NCBI RefSeq assembly: GCF_013347965.1
Contig: NZ_CP048810.1
Location: forward strand, 3,781,501 to 3,845,500
From: Pseudomonas bijieensis
GTDB lineage: Bacteria; Pseudomonadota; Gammaproteobacteria; Pseudomonadales; Pseudomonadaceae
Direction of reading: 5' to 3'
Length of the DNA stretch: 64,000 bases
This document shows positions 7,884 to 15,906 of the stretch, one piece after another; positions within the stretch are counted from its first letter, which is position 1; the number at the start of each line of letters is the position of its first letter. The translations under genes were made by a program, and so were the position numbers. The notes under the pieces are model-generated. The model ran no database searches, had not been told where the DNA came from, and saw only the letters and a list, made by a program, of their open reading frames with translations.

Positions 7884-8633
7884 ATGCAGACCTACAAGAA
7901 ATTCCTCCTGGCCGCAGCGGCCAGCCTGGTTTTCTCGGCCAGCGCCATGGCGGCCGACAAACTGAAGATGGGCATCGAGGCGGCCTATCCGCCGTTCAAC
8001 AACAAGGACGCCAGCGGCCAGGTCGTGGGGTTCGATAAAGACATCGGCGACGCCCTGTGCGCCAAGATGAAAGTCGAGTGCGAAGTAATCACTTCCGACT
8101 GGGACGGCATCATCCCGGCCCTGAACGCCAAGAAGTTCGACTTCCTGATTTCTTCACTGTCAGTCAACGAAGAACGCAAGCAGGCCGTGGACTTCACCGA
8201 CCCGTACTACTCCAACAAACTGCAATTCATCGCACCGAAAAACGTCGATTTCAAAATCGATAAAGCGTCTCTCCAAGGTAAGGTCATCGGGGCACAGCGC
8301 TCCACGCTCGCCGGCACCTGGATGGAAGACAACATGGAAGGCGTCGAGCTGAAACTCTACGACACCCAGGAAAACGCCTACCTGGACCTGACCTCCGGCC
8401 GTCTCGACGGGATCCTGGCAGACAAATACGTGAACTACGACTGGCTGAAAACCGACGCTGGCCGTGCCTACGAATTCAAAGGTGACCCGGTGGTAGAGGG
8501 CGACAAGATCGCCATCGCCGTGCGCAAGGGCGATCCACTGCGTGACCGACTGAACGCAGCACTGAAAGAAATTGTTGCTGACGGCACCTATAAAAAGATC
8601 AACGACAAGTACTTCCCGTTCAGCATCTATTGA
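7884..8633 (+). CDS. Periplasmic amino-acid-binding protein of the ABC transporter
   Basis: 249 residues with a Sec signal peptide (about 1-23, ending ASAMAA). The mature protein begins with KLKMGIEAAYPPFNNKDASG, the usual opening of family 3 solute-binding proteins. It then shows VGFDKDIGDALC, SDWDGIIPALNAKKFDF and SVNEERKQAVDFTDPY, as in HisJ/ArgT. It captures a polar amino acid, probably basic, and delivers it to the permease pair that follows. It lies 13 bases after the ATPase gene, and 78 bases separate it from the first permease. Confidence 0.9.
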   Translation: MQTYKKFLLAAAASLVFSASAMAADKLKMGIEAAYPPFNNKDASGQVVGFDKDIGDALCAKMKVECEVITSDWDGIIPALNAKKFDFLISSLSVNEERKQAVDFTDPYYSNKLQFIAPKNVDFKIDKASLQGKVIGAQRSTLAGTWMEDNMEGVELKLYDTQENAYLDLTSGRLDGILADKYVNYDWLKTDAGRAYEFKGDPVVEGDKIAIAVRKGDPLRDRLNAALKEIVADGTYKKINDKYFPFSIY

Positions 8634-8711
8634 TGCCGACGCGCCTGGCCGACGCTGCTCCTGGCAGCGCCGGCCCTCAGCCAAAGCCTGCCGCGATATG
8701 AATTCTTACCC

Positions 8712-9407
8712 ATGATGATCGATCTCTACGGATTCGGCCCGGCGCTCGCCGCTGGCGCGCTGATGACCGTCAAGTTGGCGCTCACGGCCCTCTGCCTGGG
8801 GCTGGTGCTCGGCTTGCTCGGTGCCCTGGCCAAGACCTCGCCATACAAGCCGCTGCAATGGCTTGGTGGCACTTATTCAACACTGGTTCGCGGCATCCCG
8901 GAATTACTCTGGGTGCTATTGATCTATTTCGGCACCGTTAACCTGATGCGTGCCTTGGGTGAGTACTTCGGCAATCCCGACCTTGCCCTCAACGCCTTCG
9001 CCGCCGGGGTCATTGCCCTGGGCCTGTGCTTTGGCGCCTACGCCACGGAAGTGTTTCGCGGCGCGATCCTGGCGATTCCCAAGGGCCACCGCGAGGCCGG
9101 CGTCGCCCTGGGCCTGTCGAAGTGGCGGATCTTCACCCGGTTGATCATGCCGCAGATGTGGCGCATCGCCCTGCCCGGCCTGGGCAACCTGTTCATGATC
9201 CTGATGAAGGACACCGCGCTGGTCTCGGTGATCGGCCTGGAAGAAATCATGCGTCATGCGCAAATCGGCGTGACCGTGTCCAAGCAACCGTTCACCTTCT
9301 ATATGGTCGCAGCCTTCATGTACCTGGGCCTGACGGTGTTCGCCATGATCGGCATGCACTTGCTGGAACGACGCGCCGCCCGTGGCTTTACCAGGAGCAC
9401 CCAATGA
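8712..9407 (+). CDS. Amino-acid ABC transporter permease (HisQ-like)
   Basis: 231 residues with about five hydrophobic segments. It starts in the membrane without a signal peptide. The EAA loop that contacts the ATPase reads GHREAGVALGLSKWRIFTRLIMPQ (about 120-143), preceded by TEVFRGAILAIP. It pairs with the next permease to form the membrane channel. Its stop overlaps the next start by four bases (ATGA), so the two subunits are translationally coupled. The length is standard for the family. Confidence 0.9.
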   Translation: MMIDLYGFGPALAAGALMTVKLALTALCLGLVLGLLGALAKTSPYKPLQWLGGTYSTLVRGIPELLWVLLIYFGTVNLMRALGEYFGNPDLALNAFAAGVIALGLCFGAYATEVFRGAILAIPKGHREAGVALGLSKWRIFTRLIMPQMWRIALPGLGNLFMILMKDTALVSVIGLEEIMRHAQIGVTVSKQPFTFYMVAAFMYLGLTVFAMIGMHLLERRAARGFTRSTQ

Positions 9408-10093
9408 ACTGGGACGTCATCATCAAGTGGCTGCCGAAGCTGGCCCAGGGCGCCACGTTGACCCTGGAGCTGGTAGCCATCGCCGTGATCGCCGGGCTGC
9501 TGCTGGCGATTCCACTGGGCATCGCCCGCTCTTCGCGCCTGTGGTACGTACGGGCGTTGCCCTACGCCTACATCTTCTTTTTCCGTGGCACGCCGCTGTT
9601 GGTCCAGCTGTTTTTGGTCTACTACGGCCTGGCACAGTTCGATGCCGTGCGCAGCAGCGCGCTGTGGCCGTACCTGCGGGATCCGTTCTGGTGCGCCACG
9701 GTCACCATGACCCTGCACACCGCCGCCTACATCGCCGAAATCCTGCGCGGCGCCATCCAGGCCATCCCAAAGGGCGAGATCGAAGCCGCGCGGGCCCTGG
9801 GCATGTCCCGACCCAAGGCGTTGTTCTACATCATGCTGCCCCGTGCTGCGCGCATCGGCCTGCCGGCCTACAGCAACGAAGTGATCCTGATGCTCAAGGC
9901 CAGCGCCCTGGCGAGTACCGTGACCCTGCTGGAACTCACCGGCATGGCCCGCACCATCATTGCCCGGACCTACCTGCCGGTGGAGATTTTTTTCGCCGCC
10001 GGCATGTTCTACCTGCTGATGTCCTTTTTCCTGGTGCAAGGCTTCAAGCAGCTGGAGCGCTGGTTGCGCGTCGATGCCTGCCAGGGGCGCTGA
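9404..10093 (+). CDS. Amino-acid ABC transporter permease (HisM-like)
   Basis: 229 residues, second membrane subunit. About five transmembrane segments are visible. The RGTPLLVQLFLVYYGL segment and the EAA loop EIEAARALGMSRPKALFYIMLP are hallmarks of the polar amino-acid permease family. The start is the ATG at 9404 inside the upstream stop codon; open frame further upstream lies within the first permease and is not used. The last 20 bases overlap the next gene in another frame, so the methyltransferase may be co-transcribed, although it has no obvious transport role. Confidence 0.9.
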   Translation: MNWDVIIKWLPKLAQGATLTLELVAIAVIAGLLLAIPLGIARSSRLWYVRALPYAYIFFFRGTPLLVQLFLVYYGLAQFDAVRSSALWPYLRDPFWCATVTMTLHTAAYIAEILRGAIQAIPKGEIEAARALGMSRPKALFYIMLPRAARIGLPAYSNEVILMLKASALASTVTLLELTGMARTIIARTYLPVEIFFAAGMFYLLMSFFLVQGFKQLERWLRVDACQGR

Positions 10094-11327
10094 CAGCGGC
10101 GTGCTGACGGGCGAGGCATTGCTCGCCCGCTTCACGGCGCTGGACGCTTTTCTCACGGCGCACCAAGTGCTGTGGAAGCCGCGTCCGTTCACCTATCTGC
10201 AACTGCCTTGGGAAACGTCCCACCCGGAATTGGCCCGATGGCTACGCCAACGTTCGCTGGAAGCTGCGGAAAACGACCATCATCAGCCGTGGTTGATGGA
10301 AGGCGCACCAGCGCCCTTCCCGGAATTGGCCGCAATCTCCCGCACATTGAGCGCTGTCGCAGAATTGCCCGCCAGCACGCTCGAAGCGCCAAGCCATCGC
10401 CTGAACGTCGACGTGCCCGGGCGCAAATGGCAGCAGATCGAAGCCTTCGCCAGCCGTCTGCACTTCACCACCCAGCCGACCCACTGGCTGGATTGGTGCG
10501 CCGGCAAAGGCCATCTCGGTCGACGCCTGCTGCACGACAAACAGCAACTGACCTGCCTGGAATACGACCCTGCACTGGTCGCCAGCGGCCAACAACTGAG
10601 CCTGCGCCATCGCCTGCCCGCCACGCACCTGCAACAAGACGTGCTAGCGGCGGACGCCACCCAGGCGCTCCACCCCGAACACACCCCCGTGGCCCTGCAC
10701 GCCTGCGGAGACCTGCATGTTCGCTTGATGCACCTGGCCAGCGCCGTTGGCTGTGCACAACTGGCTATCGCGCCGTGCTGTTACAACCGCATCAACACCG
10801 AACGCTATCAAGCGCTATCCGACGCCGCCAAGGGCTCTGCCCTACAGCTGTCGCTCGACGATCTCAGCCTGCCCCTGACCGAAACCGTCACCGCTGGCGC
10901 ACGCGTCAGAAGACAACGGGACCACTCCATGGCCTGGCGCCTGGGCTTCGATTTGCTGCAACGGCAAATCAGAGGATGCGACGACTATCTGCCCACGCCG
11001 TCACTGCCCACCGTTTGGTTGGAAAAGTCTTTCGCCCAATACTGCATCGATCTGGCATCCCTGAAAGACTTATCCACAGTCGGCACGCCTGACTGGGTCG
11101 CCTTGGAAGCAGCGGGCCATCAGCGCTTGGCCGAAGTGCGCAATCTGGAGTTGCTGCGTGGCCTGTTCCGGCGACCACTGGAGCTTTGGCTGGTGCTGGA
11201 CCGAGCGCTTTTCCTTACCCAAGAAGGCTACGACGTGCGCCTTGGCACCTTCTGCGATACGCCGCTGACGCCACGCAATCTGATGTTGTTGGCAGAACGT
11301 TACGACGCCGAAACAGCCTGTGGATAA
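10074..11327 (+). CDS. SAM-dependent methyltransferase, METTL25/RRNAD1-like
   Basis: 417 residues. A class I methyltransferase domain begins near residue 135 with motif I WLDWCAGKGHLGRRLL, followed by an acidic motif II (CLEYDPALV) and a motif-IV-like VALHACGDLHVRLM. Further on, IAPCCYNRI and a basic-aromatic segment match the Methyltransf_32 type found in eukaryotic METTL25 and bacterial relatives. The N-terminal 130 residues are helical. The substrate is unknown. It overlaps the preceding permease by 20 bases. A start somewhat further downstream is possible because the first 12 residues are not conserved-looking. Confidence 0.75.
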   Translation: MPARGADSGVLTGEALLARFTALDAFLTAHQVLWKPRPFTYLQLPWETSHPELARWLRQRSLEAAENDHHQPWLMEGAPAPFPELAAISRTLSAVAELPASTLEAPSHRLNVDVPGRKWQQIEAFASRLHFTTQPTHWLDWCAGKGHLGRRLLHDKQQLTCLEYDPALVASGQQLSLRHRLPATHLQQDVLAADATQALHPEHTPVALHACGDLHVRLMHLASAVGCAQLAIAPCCYNRINTERYQALSDAAKGSALQLSLDDLSLPLTETVTAGARVRRQRDHSMAWRLGFDLLQRQIRGCDDYLPTPSLPTVWLEKSFAQYCIDLASLKDLSTVGTPDWVALEAAGHQRLAEVRNLELLRGLFRRPLELWLVLDRALFLTQEGYDVRLGTFCDTPLTPRNLMLLAERYDAETACG

Positions 11328-11637
11328 CTCTGTTGATGAAATAAACCTGGATCCAAGAAATCCGCGATTTCCTGACCGAATCAAGGCTGGTCATTTTTTG
11401 TTCACATGGATAAAAAACCATGAAAACAGGCATTTGCGACGAAACGCGAAAGCGGTCACAAAATCGCAAGATGCCCTTCGCCTCCTCCTGCCCGTTGTGC
11501 ATAAGCGCCCAAGCAAAACGACATAACCGCCGAATTCAGTGCTGCCCCGCGCCAGTAATTGCGTCCACCGCGCCCGTGCTATACAACAGTCCAACGTATC
11601 GTGATTGACACAATGCCGACACACTCAAGGACTGGCC
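11328..11637. other. Intergenic region between the two methyltransferase genes
   Basis: 310 bases without a supported gene. It is less GC-rich than its neighbours. I see no terminator with a clear T-run and no convincing promoter, although TATACA at about 11580 could be a -10 box for the FkbM gene. Confidence 0.3.
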
Positions 11638-12483
11638 GTGACGTTCATTTCCTACGCACAAAACTTCGAAGACATACGCCTGTGGCGCGCCCTTCAATCG
11701 GTGGAAAACGGCTTTTACCTCGACGTCGGCGCCAATCACCCGACCGATGATTCGGTCACCCGAGCGTTTTACGACCGCGGCTGGCGCGGCATCAACATCG
11801 AACCGGTACCGGCCTACTACGACGCCCTCTGCCAACAACGCCCCCACGACATCAACCTGCAATGCGTGGCCGGTGAAAACGCCGAAAGCCTGACCTTCTA
11901 CACCATCGCCGACACCGGCTTATCCACAGTGGAAGCCAGCGTCGCCCAGCAACACCGCGACGCCGGCATGGACGTGCGCAACCAGACCGTCCAGTCCCGC
12001 ACATTGGCCTCCATCTGCGAGCAATACGCCCAGGACCGCCCCATCCACTTCCTGAAAATCGACGTCGAAGGCCACGAAGAAACCGTGCTGCGCGGCATGG
12101 ACTTCAGCCGCTGGCGCCCCTGGATCATCCTCATCGAAACCCCATGGGCCCGCGACCAGACCTGGGAAAACCTGGTGACCGACGCCGGCTACCAATCCAT
12201 CCTGTTCGACGGCATCAACACTTACTACCTCGCCGAAGAACACCTGGCCCTCAAGCCCGCCTTCGACATCCCCCCGTGCAACCTCGACGGCTTCCAACTC
12301 TGCAAAGGCCACAAATTCAGCCACCCCCTCAGCGATACCGACCAACAACTCAGCGCCGCCCTACAACGCGCCGAACAGGCCGAAGCCCAGCTCCACGCCA
12401 TCCAAAACAGCCGCACCTGGCGAGCCCTGAACAAACTGCGCACGCTGCTGCACCGCGCCCAAGCCGGACCTGCGCAAAAATAG
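11638..12483 (+). CDS. FkbM-family methyltransferase
   Basis: 281 residues from the GTG at 11638, chosen because AAGGA lies seven bases upstream and the protein then starts directly with FISYAQNFEDIRLWRAL; a TTG 33 bases upstream is the alternative. Motif I is FYLDVGANHPTDDSVT, followed by NIEPVPAYY, and the FLKIDVEGHEETVLRG motif is diagnostic of FkbM enzymes, which usually O-methylate sugars of glycans or secondary metabolites. The C-terminal 40 residues form a short coiled coil (AALQRAEQAEAQLHAIQ) like those on O-antigen and flagellin-glycan enzymes. No glycan cluster is adjacent, so the substrate is unknown; the rml genes lie 15 kb away. Confidence 0.85.
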   Translation: MTFISYAQNFEDIRLWRALQSVENGFYLDVGANHPTDDSVTRAFYDRGWRGINIEPVPAYYDALCQQRPHDINLQCVAGENAESLTFYTIADTGLSTVEASVAQQHRDAGMDVRNQTVQSRTLASICEQYAQDRPIHFLKIDVEGHEETVLRGMDFSRWRPWIILIETPWARDQTWENLVTDAGYQSILFDGINTYYLAEEHLALKPAFDIPPCNLDGFQLCKGHKFSHPLSDTDQQLSAALQRAEQAEAQLHAIQNSRTWRALNKLRTLLHRAQAGPAQK

Positions 12484-12497
12484 TCAGAATTCAGGGG

Positions 12498-12525
12498 TTT
12501 ACAGAACGCACCCAATCGCTATAAT
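12498..12525 (+). promoter_or_regulatory. Sigma-70 promoter of tRNA-Thr
   Basis: TTTACA (12498-12503) and TATAAT (12520-12525) are separated by 16 bases and end 12 bases before the tRNA 5' end, the normal layout for a stable-RNA promoter. Confidence 0.75.
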
Positions 12526-12537
12526 CGTCGCCCACAC

Positions 12538-12613
<76 letters not shown>

Positions 12614-12622
12614 TACAAAACG

Positions 12623-12652
12623 AAGCCCTCGCAGAAATGCGAGGGCTTTGTT
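12623..12652 (+). terminator. Terminator of tRNA-Thr
   Basis: An 8-bp stem GCCCTCGC/GCGAGGGC (12625-12632 with 12639-12646) with a six-base loop is followed by TTTGTTGTTT, nine bases after the tRNA CCA. Confidence 0.85.
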
Positions 12653-12691
12653 GTTTCTGGAACGTCCACTTTTCATCCACACGCTGAAACC

Positions 12692-12719
12692 TGTGGGAGC
12701 GAGCCTGCTCGCGATGAGG
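12692..12719 (+). repeat. Single REP element
   Basis: TGTGGGAGCGAGCCTGCTCGCG followed by ATGAGG is the standard Pseudomonas REP palindrome of the GAGCCTGCTCGC type. No inverted partner is found within 150 bases, so it is a REP singlet. Confidence 0.8.
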
Positions 12720-12792
12720 CCGTCAAACCCACCGACAATCCACCGGCCGGACGAAGGGTTGCCTTTCTTAGAACACAACGAACGAAGCGACC

Positions 12793-13146
12793 TCAACCAA
12801 ACAGCATCTTTTGCCAGTGGTCCTCACCCACAATGGCAATCGAAGCGCCCGCCTCCCGCAGCTCCACTGCCTTCATGATCTTCGTTCCGTACGTGCTGTG
12901 GCGCCACTGCTCATTACCCACGCTGCCGACCACCAAGTAATGCACCTTCTTACTCACACCGCCCCCAATTAAACCACCCCGCTCCTCGACCAATGCCTGA
13001 CAATCTTTGCGCGGCCCAAAGGCCATGACACCCGTAAACACAAACATCCGACCACCCCACACCAAATCAGGGGCCGGCGAGTTGAATGGAAGATCTGTAG
13101 GCGCAACGGCACCAGCACCACCGACCTTTGGCCTCTCGATGTCCAT
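12793..13146 (-). pseudogene. BRCT-domain protein, 5'-truncated
   Basis: 117 residues with a C-terminal BRCT domain: MFVFTGVMAFGPRKDCQALV, then RGGLIGGGVSKKVHYLVVG and a conserved tryptophan in EEHWQ-like context (GEDHWQKML). From memory, full-length Pseudomonas homologues are about twice as long, with an N-terminal helical domain and a linker like SLPFxxPAPELVW; here the open frame starts in that linker (DLPFNSPAPDLVW). An in-frame stop lies just upstream of the only ATG, and the ribosome site is poor. I therefore call it a remnant whose 5' half was lost. The break lies beside the structured element that starts at about 13190. Confidence 0.6.
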
Positions 13147-13193
13147 TCCAGAAAAGCCCTCTGTCCGACCTTACTTCGTACCGGTGGTCACAG

Positions 13194-13515
13194 GTGCGTT
13201 AATCCCGCACACACAATTTCTAACCCCGCCAGCATCGCGCCACGATTGCGCCCCCCCAATCGCCCGCTACTCTCCAACTGTCGCTGCCAATTCAGCGACC
13301 GGGCCTGAGAACCCGAGTAAGATGCAGGCGCCACAGCGCCCGAACCACGTTTGCGGCGTTTTTTTATGTCCGCATTCCGTGCAATGGCAGCTGTGCGTGG
13401 GAGACCTTCGGGTCTGCCGGGTTCCTGTATCTCCGGTTTCTCAGCCTGCGCACAACTGCCACCCATTCGCCTGAGAACGAACGTGGCAGCTCTCATTTGA
13501 TATGGGAGTTTATCG
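13194..13515 (+). ncRNA. Structured leader RNA upstream of a micro-ORF and DUF3077 gene
   Basis: A chain of hairpins without a believable protein. GGCGC-CACA-GCGCC lies at 13327-13340. A 13-bp stem pairs 13385-13397 (TGGCAGCTGTGCG) with 13449-13461 with one mismatch. Inside it are AGACC-TTCG-GGTCT (13402-13415, a UUCG tetraloop) and CCGG/CCGG (13417-13420 with 13433-13436), making a three-way junction. CTGCCAC (13456-13462) can alternatively pair with GTGGCAG (13483-13489), which would open the main stem. Next, CTCTCAT (13490-13496) pairs with ATGGGAG (13502-13508), masking the GGAG ribosome site of the micro-ORF. Mutually exclusive stems plus a masked ribosome site suggest cis-regulation. 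I cannot assign an Rfam family, and the left limit is uncertain. Confidence 0.6.
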
Positions 13516-13602
13516 ATGCACGCCATGGATCTGCTGCTGTCTCGCTTTATCGCTTTGCTAGTCGCCGTCCGCCGCCAATTGGCAAGAGGAGGTGCGCAAT
13601 GA
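13516..13602 (+). CDS. 28-residue micro-ORF coupled to the DUF3077 gene
   Basis: ATG at 13516 with GGGAG eight bases upstream, encoding MHAMDLLLSRFIALLVAVRR and then eight more residues (QLARGGAQ). It is a short hydrophobic helix followed by a basic end, possibly membrane-associated. Its TGA overlaps the ATG of the DUF3077 gene by four bases (ATGA at 13599-13602), the usual sign of translational coupling, and its last codons contain the GAGGAGG ribosome site of that gene. Its own ribosome site sits in a predicted hairpin. It could be a leader peptide controlling the next gene or a small membrane protein. I know no family for it. Confidence 0.5.
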   Translation: MHAMDLLLSRFIALLVAVRRQLARGGAQ

Positions 13603-13877
13603 CCCATCCCAAAGACCTCAAAACCCCAGGCCTAACCCCCTTCTCCTACCACTCCGACCGCCCGCTATTCCGCGTCAACAGCGGCATCCCCATCGGCGAA
13701 GCCCTGTCCCATGCCTCCGACCTGCTCCACGTCGCCAAGGTTCTGGCCGAGGACGCGGCGATGATTCGCGGCACGGATCGGTATGCCTGGGCGTCGTGTT
13801 ATTTGCAGGATATGAGCAAAGCCGTCATCGATGATGTGGTGAAGGTGCTGGAGGCGCCGGGGAGTAATCCGGCTTAA
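13599..13877 (+). CDS. DUF3077 family protein
   Basis: 92 residues. The FRVNSGIPIGEALSHASDLLHVAKVLAED segment and the closing YLQDMSKAVIDDVVKVLE helix match small Pseudomonas DUF3077 proteins (typical wording F-V-x-GI-x--AL--AS--L). The function is unknown in the family. GAGGAGG nine bases upstream of the ATG is a strong ribosome site and lies inside the preceding micro-ORF, so expression should depend on translation of that ORF and on the structured leader. A minimal body and multi-copy occurrence in related genomes are from memory, not tested here. Confidence 0.75.
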   Translation: MTHPKDLKTPGLTPFSYHSDRPLFRVNSGIPIGEALSHASDLLHVAKVLAEDAAMIRGTDRYAWASCYLQDMSKAVIDDVVKVLEAPGSNPA

Positions 13878-14045
13878 CCGTCGTTGGCGCCATGCTGCTC
13901 ACGGAGGTGGGCAGCATTGGGTTTTGATCTGTCGCAGCGCCGCGAGAACGGGGCGCAGGTTACAAGGAGGGCGGCTTCGCAGCCATCGGGGATAATTCTC
14001 TCGTCACAGGTTCACTGTCCCTGGCCCAAACAATTTGAAGCATAT

Positions 14046-14072
14046 TCATCAAATCATTCCCCCCGCCGATAG
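14046..14072 (+). promoter_or_regulatory. Candidate FliA (sigma-28) promoter of the chemoreceptor gene
   Basis: GCCGATAG at 14065-14072 matches seven of eight bases of the flagellar sigma-28 -10 box (GCCGATAA). The -35 side, at the usual 15-base distance, reads TCAT and only half matches TAAA. It lies 89 bases before the chemoreceptor ATG, and chemoreceptors are common FliA targets. Confidence 0.4.
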
Positions 14073-14160
14073 CCTCAGATAAGAGCATCGCCTGACCCAA
14101 GGCTCGGCCGGCACTCGACTACACTTTCCCAGAATTCCTCCGCTCCAGGAGCAGTAAGCG

Positions 14161-15768
14161 ATGAAGATCCGCACCAAGGTCATAGGCTCGGGGTTGGTCA
14201 GTCTTTCTTTTGCGCTGTTGCTTGGCGGTATCGGGCTGTGGGGTTATCACTCCATGACCGAGGCCCTGGTGCAGAACGAGACCAGTATTTCGGCCATGCG
14301 CAAGCACATGGAGGCGGACATGATGCATGACGCCATTCGGGCCGATGTGTTGGCCGCTTTGCTGGTGACACAGGGGGATGCCCAGGCGGCCAAGGAGGTG
14401 ACGGAGGCATTCGATGAGCATACGCAGCGCATGCGCAAGGTCATCGCCGAAAACGCCGAGGCCAAGTTGCCGGCGGATGTCGCCAAGGCGATTGCCGAGC
14501 TCAAGCCACAAGTCGAAACCTACATCGACAAAGCCAAGCAAATCATTGGCAAGGCACTCAGTGGTGCCCAGGACGGCCATGCGCTGCGGGCGGAGTTCGA
14601 CGGGGCGTTTTCGGCTCTGGAAGAGCGCAACGAGGCGGTGAGCGAGCTGATCGAAAACCAGGCGCAGACATCCCGCGAGCATCAGGACGGCAGCATTCAA
14701 AGCTCGGAGCGCTGGCTGATCGCGACCTTGCTGGCCACTTGCGTGGCGCTGGCGCTGTTGTCGTGGAGCCTGCTCAAGGCCGTGCTCACACCGCTGAACA
14801 AGATCATCCTCAACACCCAGGCAATTTCCCAGGGGGATTTGCAGCGCTCCATGGGCGCGCAAAGCAAGGATGAGCTGGGCCAGTTGCAAGGTGTGATCGA
14901 GCAGATGCAGACTAATCTGCGGCAGATGATCGCCACGATTCGCGGCCAGAGCGATGAGTTACACGGCACCTCCCGCAATCTGGGCGATACGGCGCGGCAG
15001 ATCGTGTCCAGTGCCGATCAACAGGCCCAGAGCGCGACCAGCATGGCGGCCAGCATGGAGCAGATGATGGCGAACATCAGTCAGATCCATCAGCACGCCG
15101 ACAGCGCCCGGACGATTTCGGCGCAGTCCGAACAACTGGCGAGCAGCGGTGGCCAGGTGATTCTCGGGGTGGTGGAAGGCATGAACCGGATCGCCGAGGT
15201 GGTCAACCAGTCATCCAGCAAAATCACGGCGCTGGATGCATCGTCCGAGGACATTCACTCCATCATCCAAGTGATCAAGAGCATCGCCGAGCAGACCAAC
15301 TTGCTGGCCCTCAACGCCGCCATCGAAGCCGCCCGCGCCGGTGAGGCGGGCCGTGGTTTCGCGGTGGTGGCCGATGAAGTACGTAACCTGGCGGCGCGCA
15401 CGACCCAGTCGACCCAGGAAATCACCGCGATGATCGAGCGCATCCAGTCCAGCGCCCGGGATGCGGTGGCGAACATGCAGGCTTGCGTCAGCCGCGTGGA
15501 CGAAGGCGTCAACCTGGCCCAGCAGGCCGGGGTGTCCATCAGCGAAATCCGCACTGGCGCCCGGCATGCCGCCGAAGTGGTGGAGGAAATTTCCCAGACC
15601 ATTGCCGAGCAATCCAAGGCCAGTGACGAGATGGCCCAGCGGGTAGAGTCGATTGCCGAGCAGTCCCGCGAGAACACCCGCTCGATTCACACCCTGACGC
15701 AAACGGCGGATCAATTGAACCATGCGGCGGGATCGATGCAGGCTTCGGTGCAGCAGTTCAAGATCTGA
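14161..15768 (+). CDS. Methyl-accepting chemotaxis protein
   Basis: 535 residues. It has a first membrane helix at about 10-30, a periplasmic four-helix-type sensor of about 155 residues, a second membrane helix at about 186-208, a HAMP domain (about 210-262) and a long cytoplasmic signalling coiled coil. The hairpin tip that binds CheA/CheW is clear: [20 protein letters not shown] followed by [15 protein letters not shown]. The ligand cannot be deduced from the sensor sequence. No CheR-binding pentapeptide is at the C-terminus (it ends QQFKI). Expressed alone, possibly from a flagellar-class promoter upstream. Confidence 0.95.
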   Translation: MKIRTKVIGSGLVSLSFALLLGGIGLWGYHSMTEALVQNETSISAMRKHMEADMMHDAIRADVLAALLVTQGDAQAAKEVTEAFDEHTQRMRKVIAENAEAKLPADVAKAIAELKPQVETYIDKAKQIIGKALSGAQDGHALRAEFDGAFSALEERNEAVSELIENQAQTSREHQDGSIQSSERWLIATLLATCVALALLSWSLLKAVLTPLNKIILNTQAISQGDLQRSMGAQSKDELGQLQGVIEQMQTNLRQMIATIRGQSDELHGTSRNLGDTARQIVSSADQQAQSATSMAASMEQMMANISQIHQHADSARTISAQSEQLASSGGQVILGVVEGMNRIAEVVNQSSSKITALDASSEDIHSIIQVIKSIAEQTNLLALNAAIEAARAGEAGRGFAVVADEVRNLAARTTQSTQEITAMIERIQSSARDAVANMQACVSRVDEGVNLAQQAGVSISEIRTGARHAAEVVEEISQTIAEQSKASDEMAQRVESIAEQSRENTRSIHTLTQTADQLNHAAGSMQASVQQFKI

Positions 15769-15782
15769 TCAATCGACACTGT

Positions 15783-15809
15783 TGTGGCGAGAGTGCTTGC
15801 TCCCGCGGG
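15783..15809 (+). repeat. Degenerate REP element
   Basis: TGTGGCGAGAGTGCTTGCTC followed by CCGCGGG resembles the GTGGCGAGGGAGCTTGCTCCCGC repeat class with a few changes; it is a single copy behind the chemoreceptor gene. Confidence 0.6.
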
Positions 15810-15854
15810 CGGCACAACATCCTCTGCTTTCAATAATCGCGAATTATTGAAAAT

Positions 15855-15886
15855 TATGGCTGGGCAATAATGATTGCCCAGCCATA
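15855..15886 (-). terminator. Terminator shared between the chemoreceptor and RES-Xre genes
   Basis: A perfect 14-bp stem (15855-15868 with 15873-15886) closes the loop AATG. On the minus strand it is followed by TTTTCAATAATT, so it best serves the RES-Xre operon, ending 21 bases after the toxin stop. It may also stop the chemoreceptor transcript. Confidence 0.8.
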
Positions 15887-15906
15887 AACACTGCAAAACC
15901 CCTGGC

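Noticed and set aside
11419..11608. Short plus-strand frame in the gap before the FkbM gene
   Set aside because: No homology pattern or ribosome site and atypical codon use; treated as non-coding.
13007..13474. Possible 155-residue protein on the plus strand over the structured leader
   Set aside because: The frame crosses the hairpins and the antisense of the BRCT remnant, and it has low-complexity Pro/Ser-rich sequence; the RNA structure explains the region better.
13188..13607. Possible 139-residue protein on the minus strand over the structured leader
   Set aside because: Same reason: it is built from the inverted repeats of the leader and has no ribosome site or domain.
13884..14072. 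62-codon frame before the chemoreceptor gene
   Set aside because: No recognisable sequence, and it spans the candidate FliA promoter.
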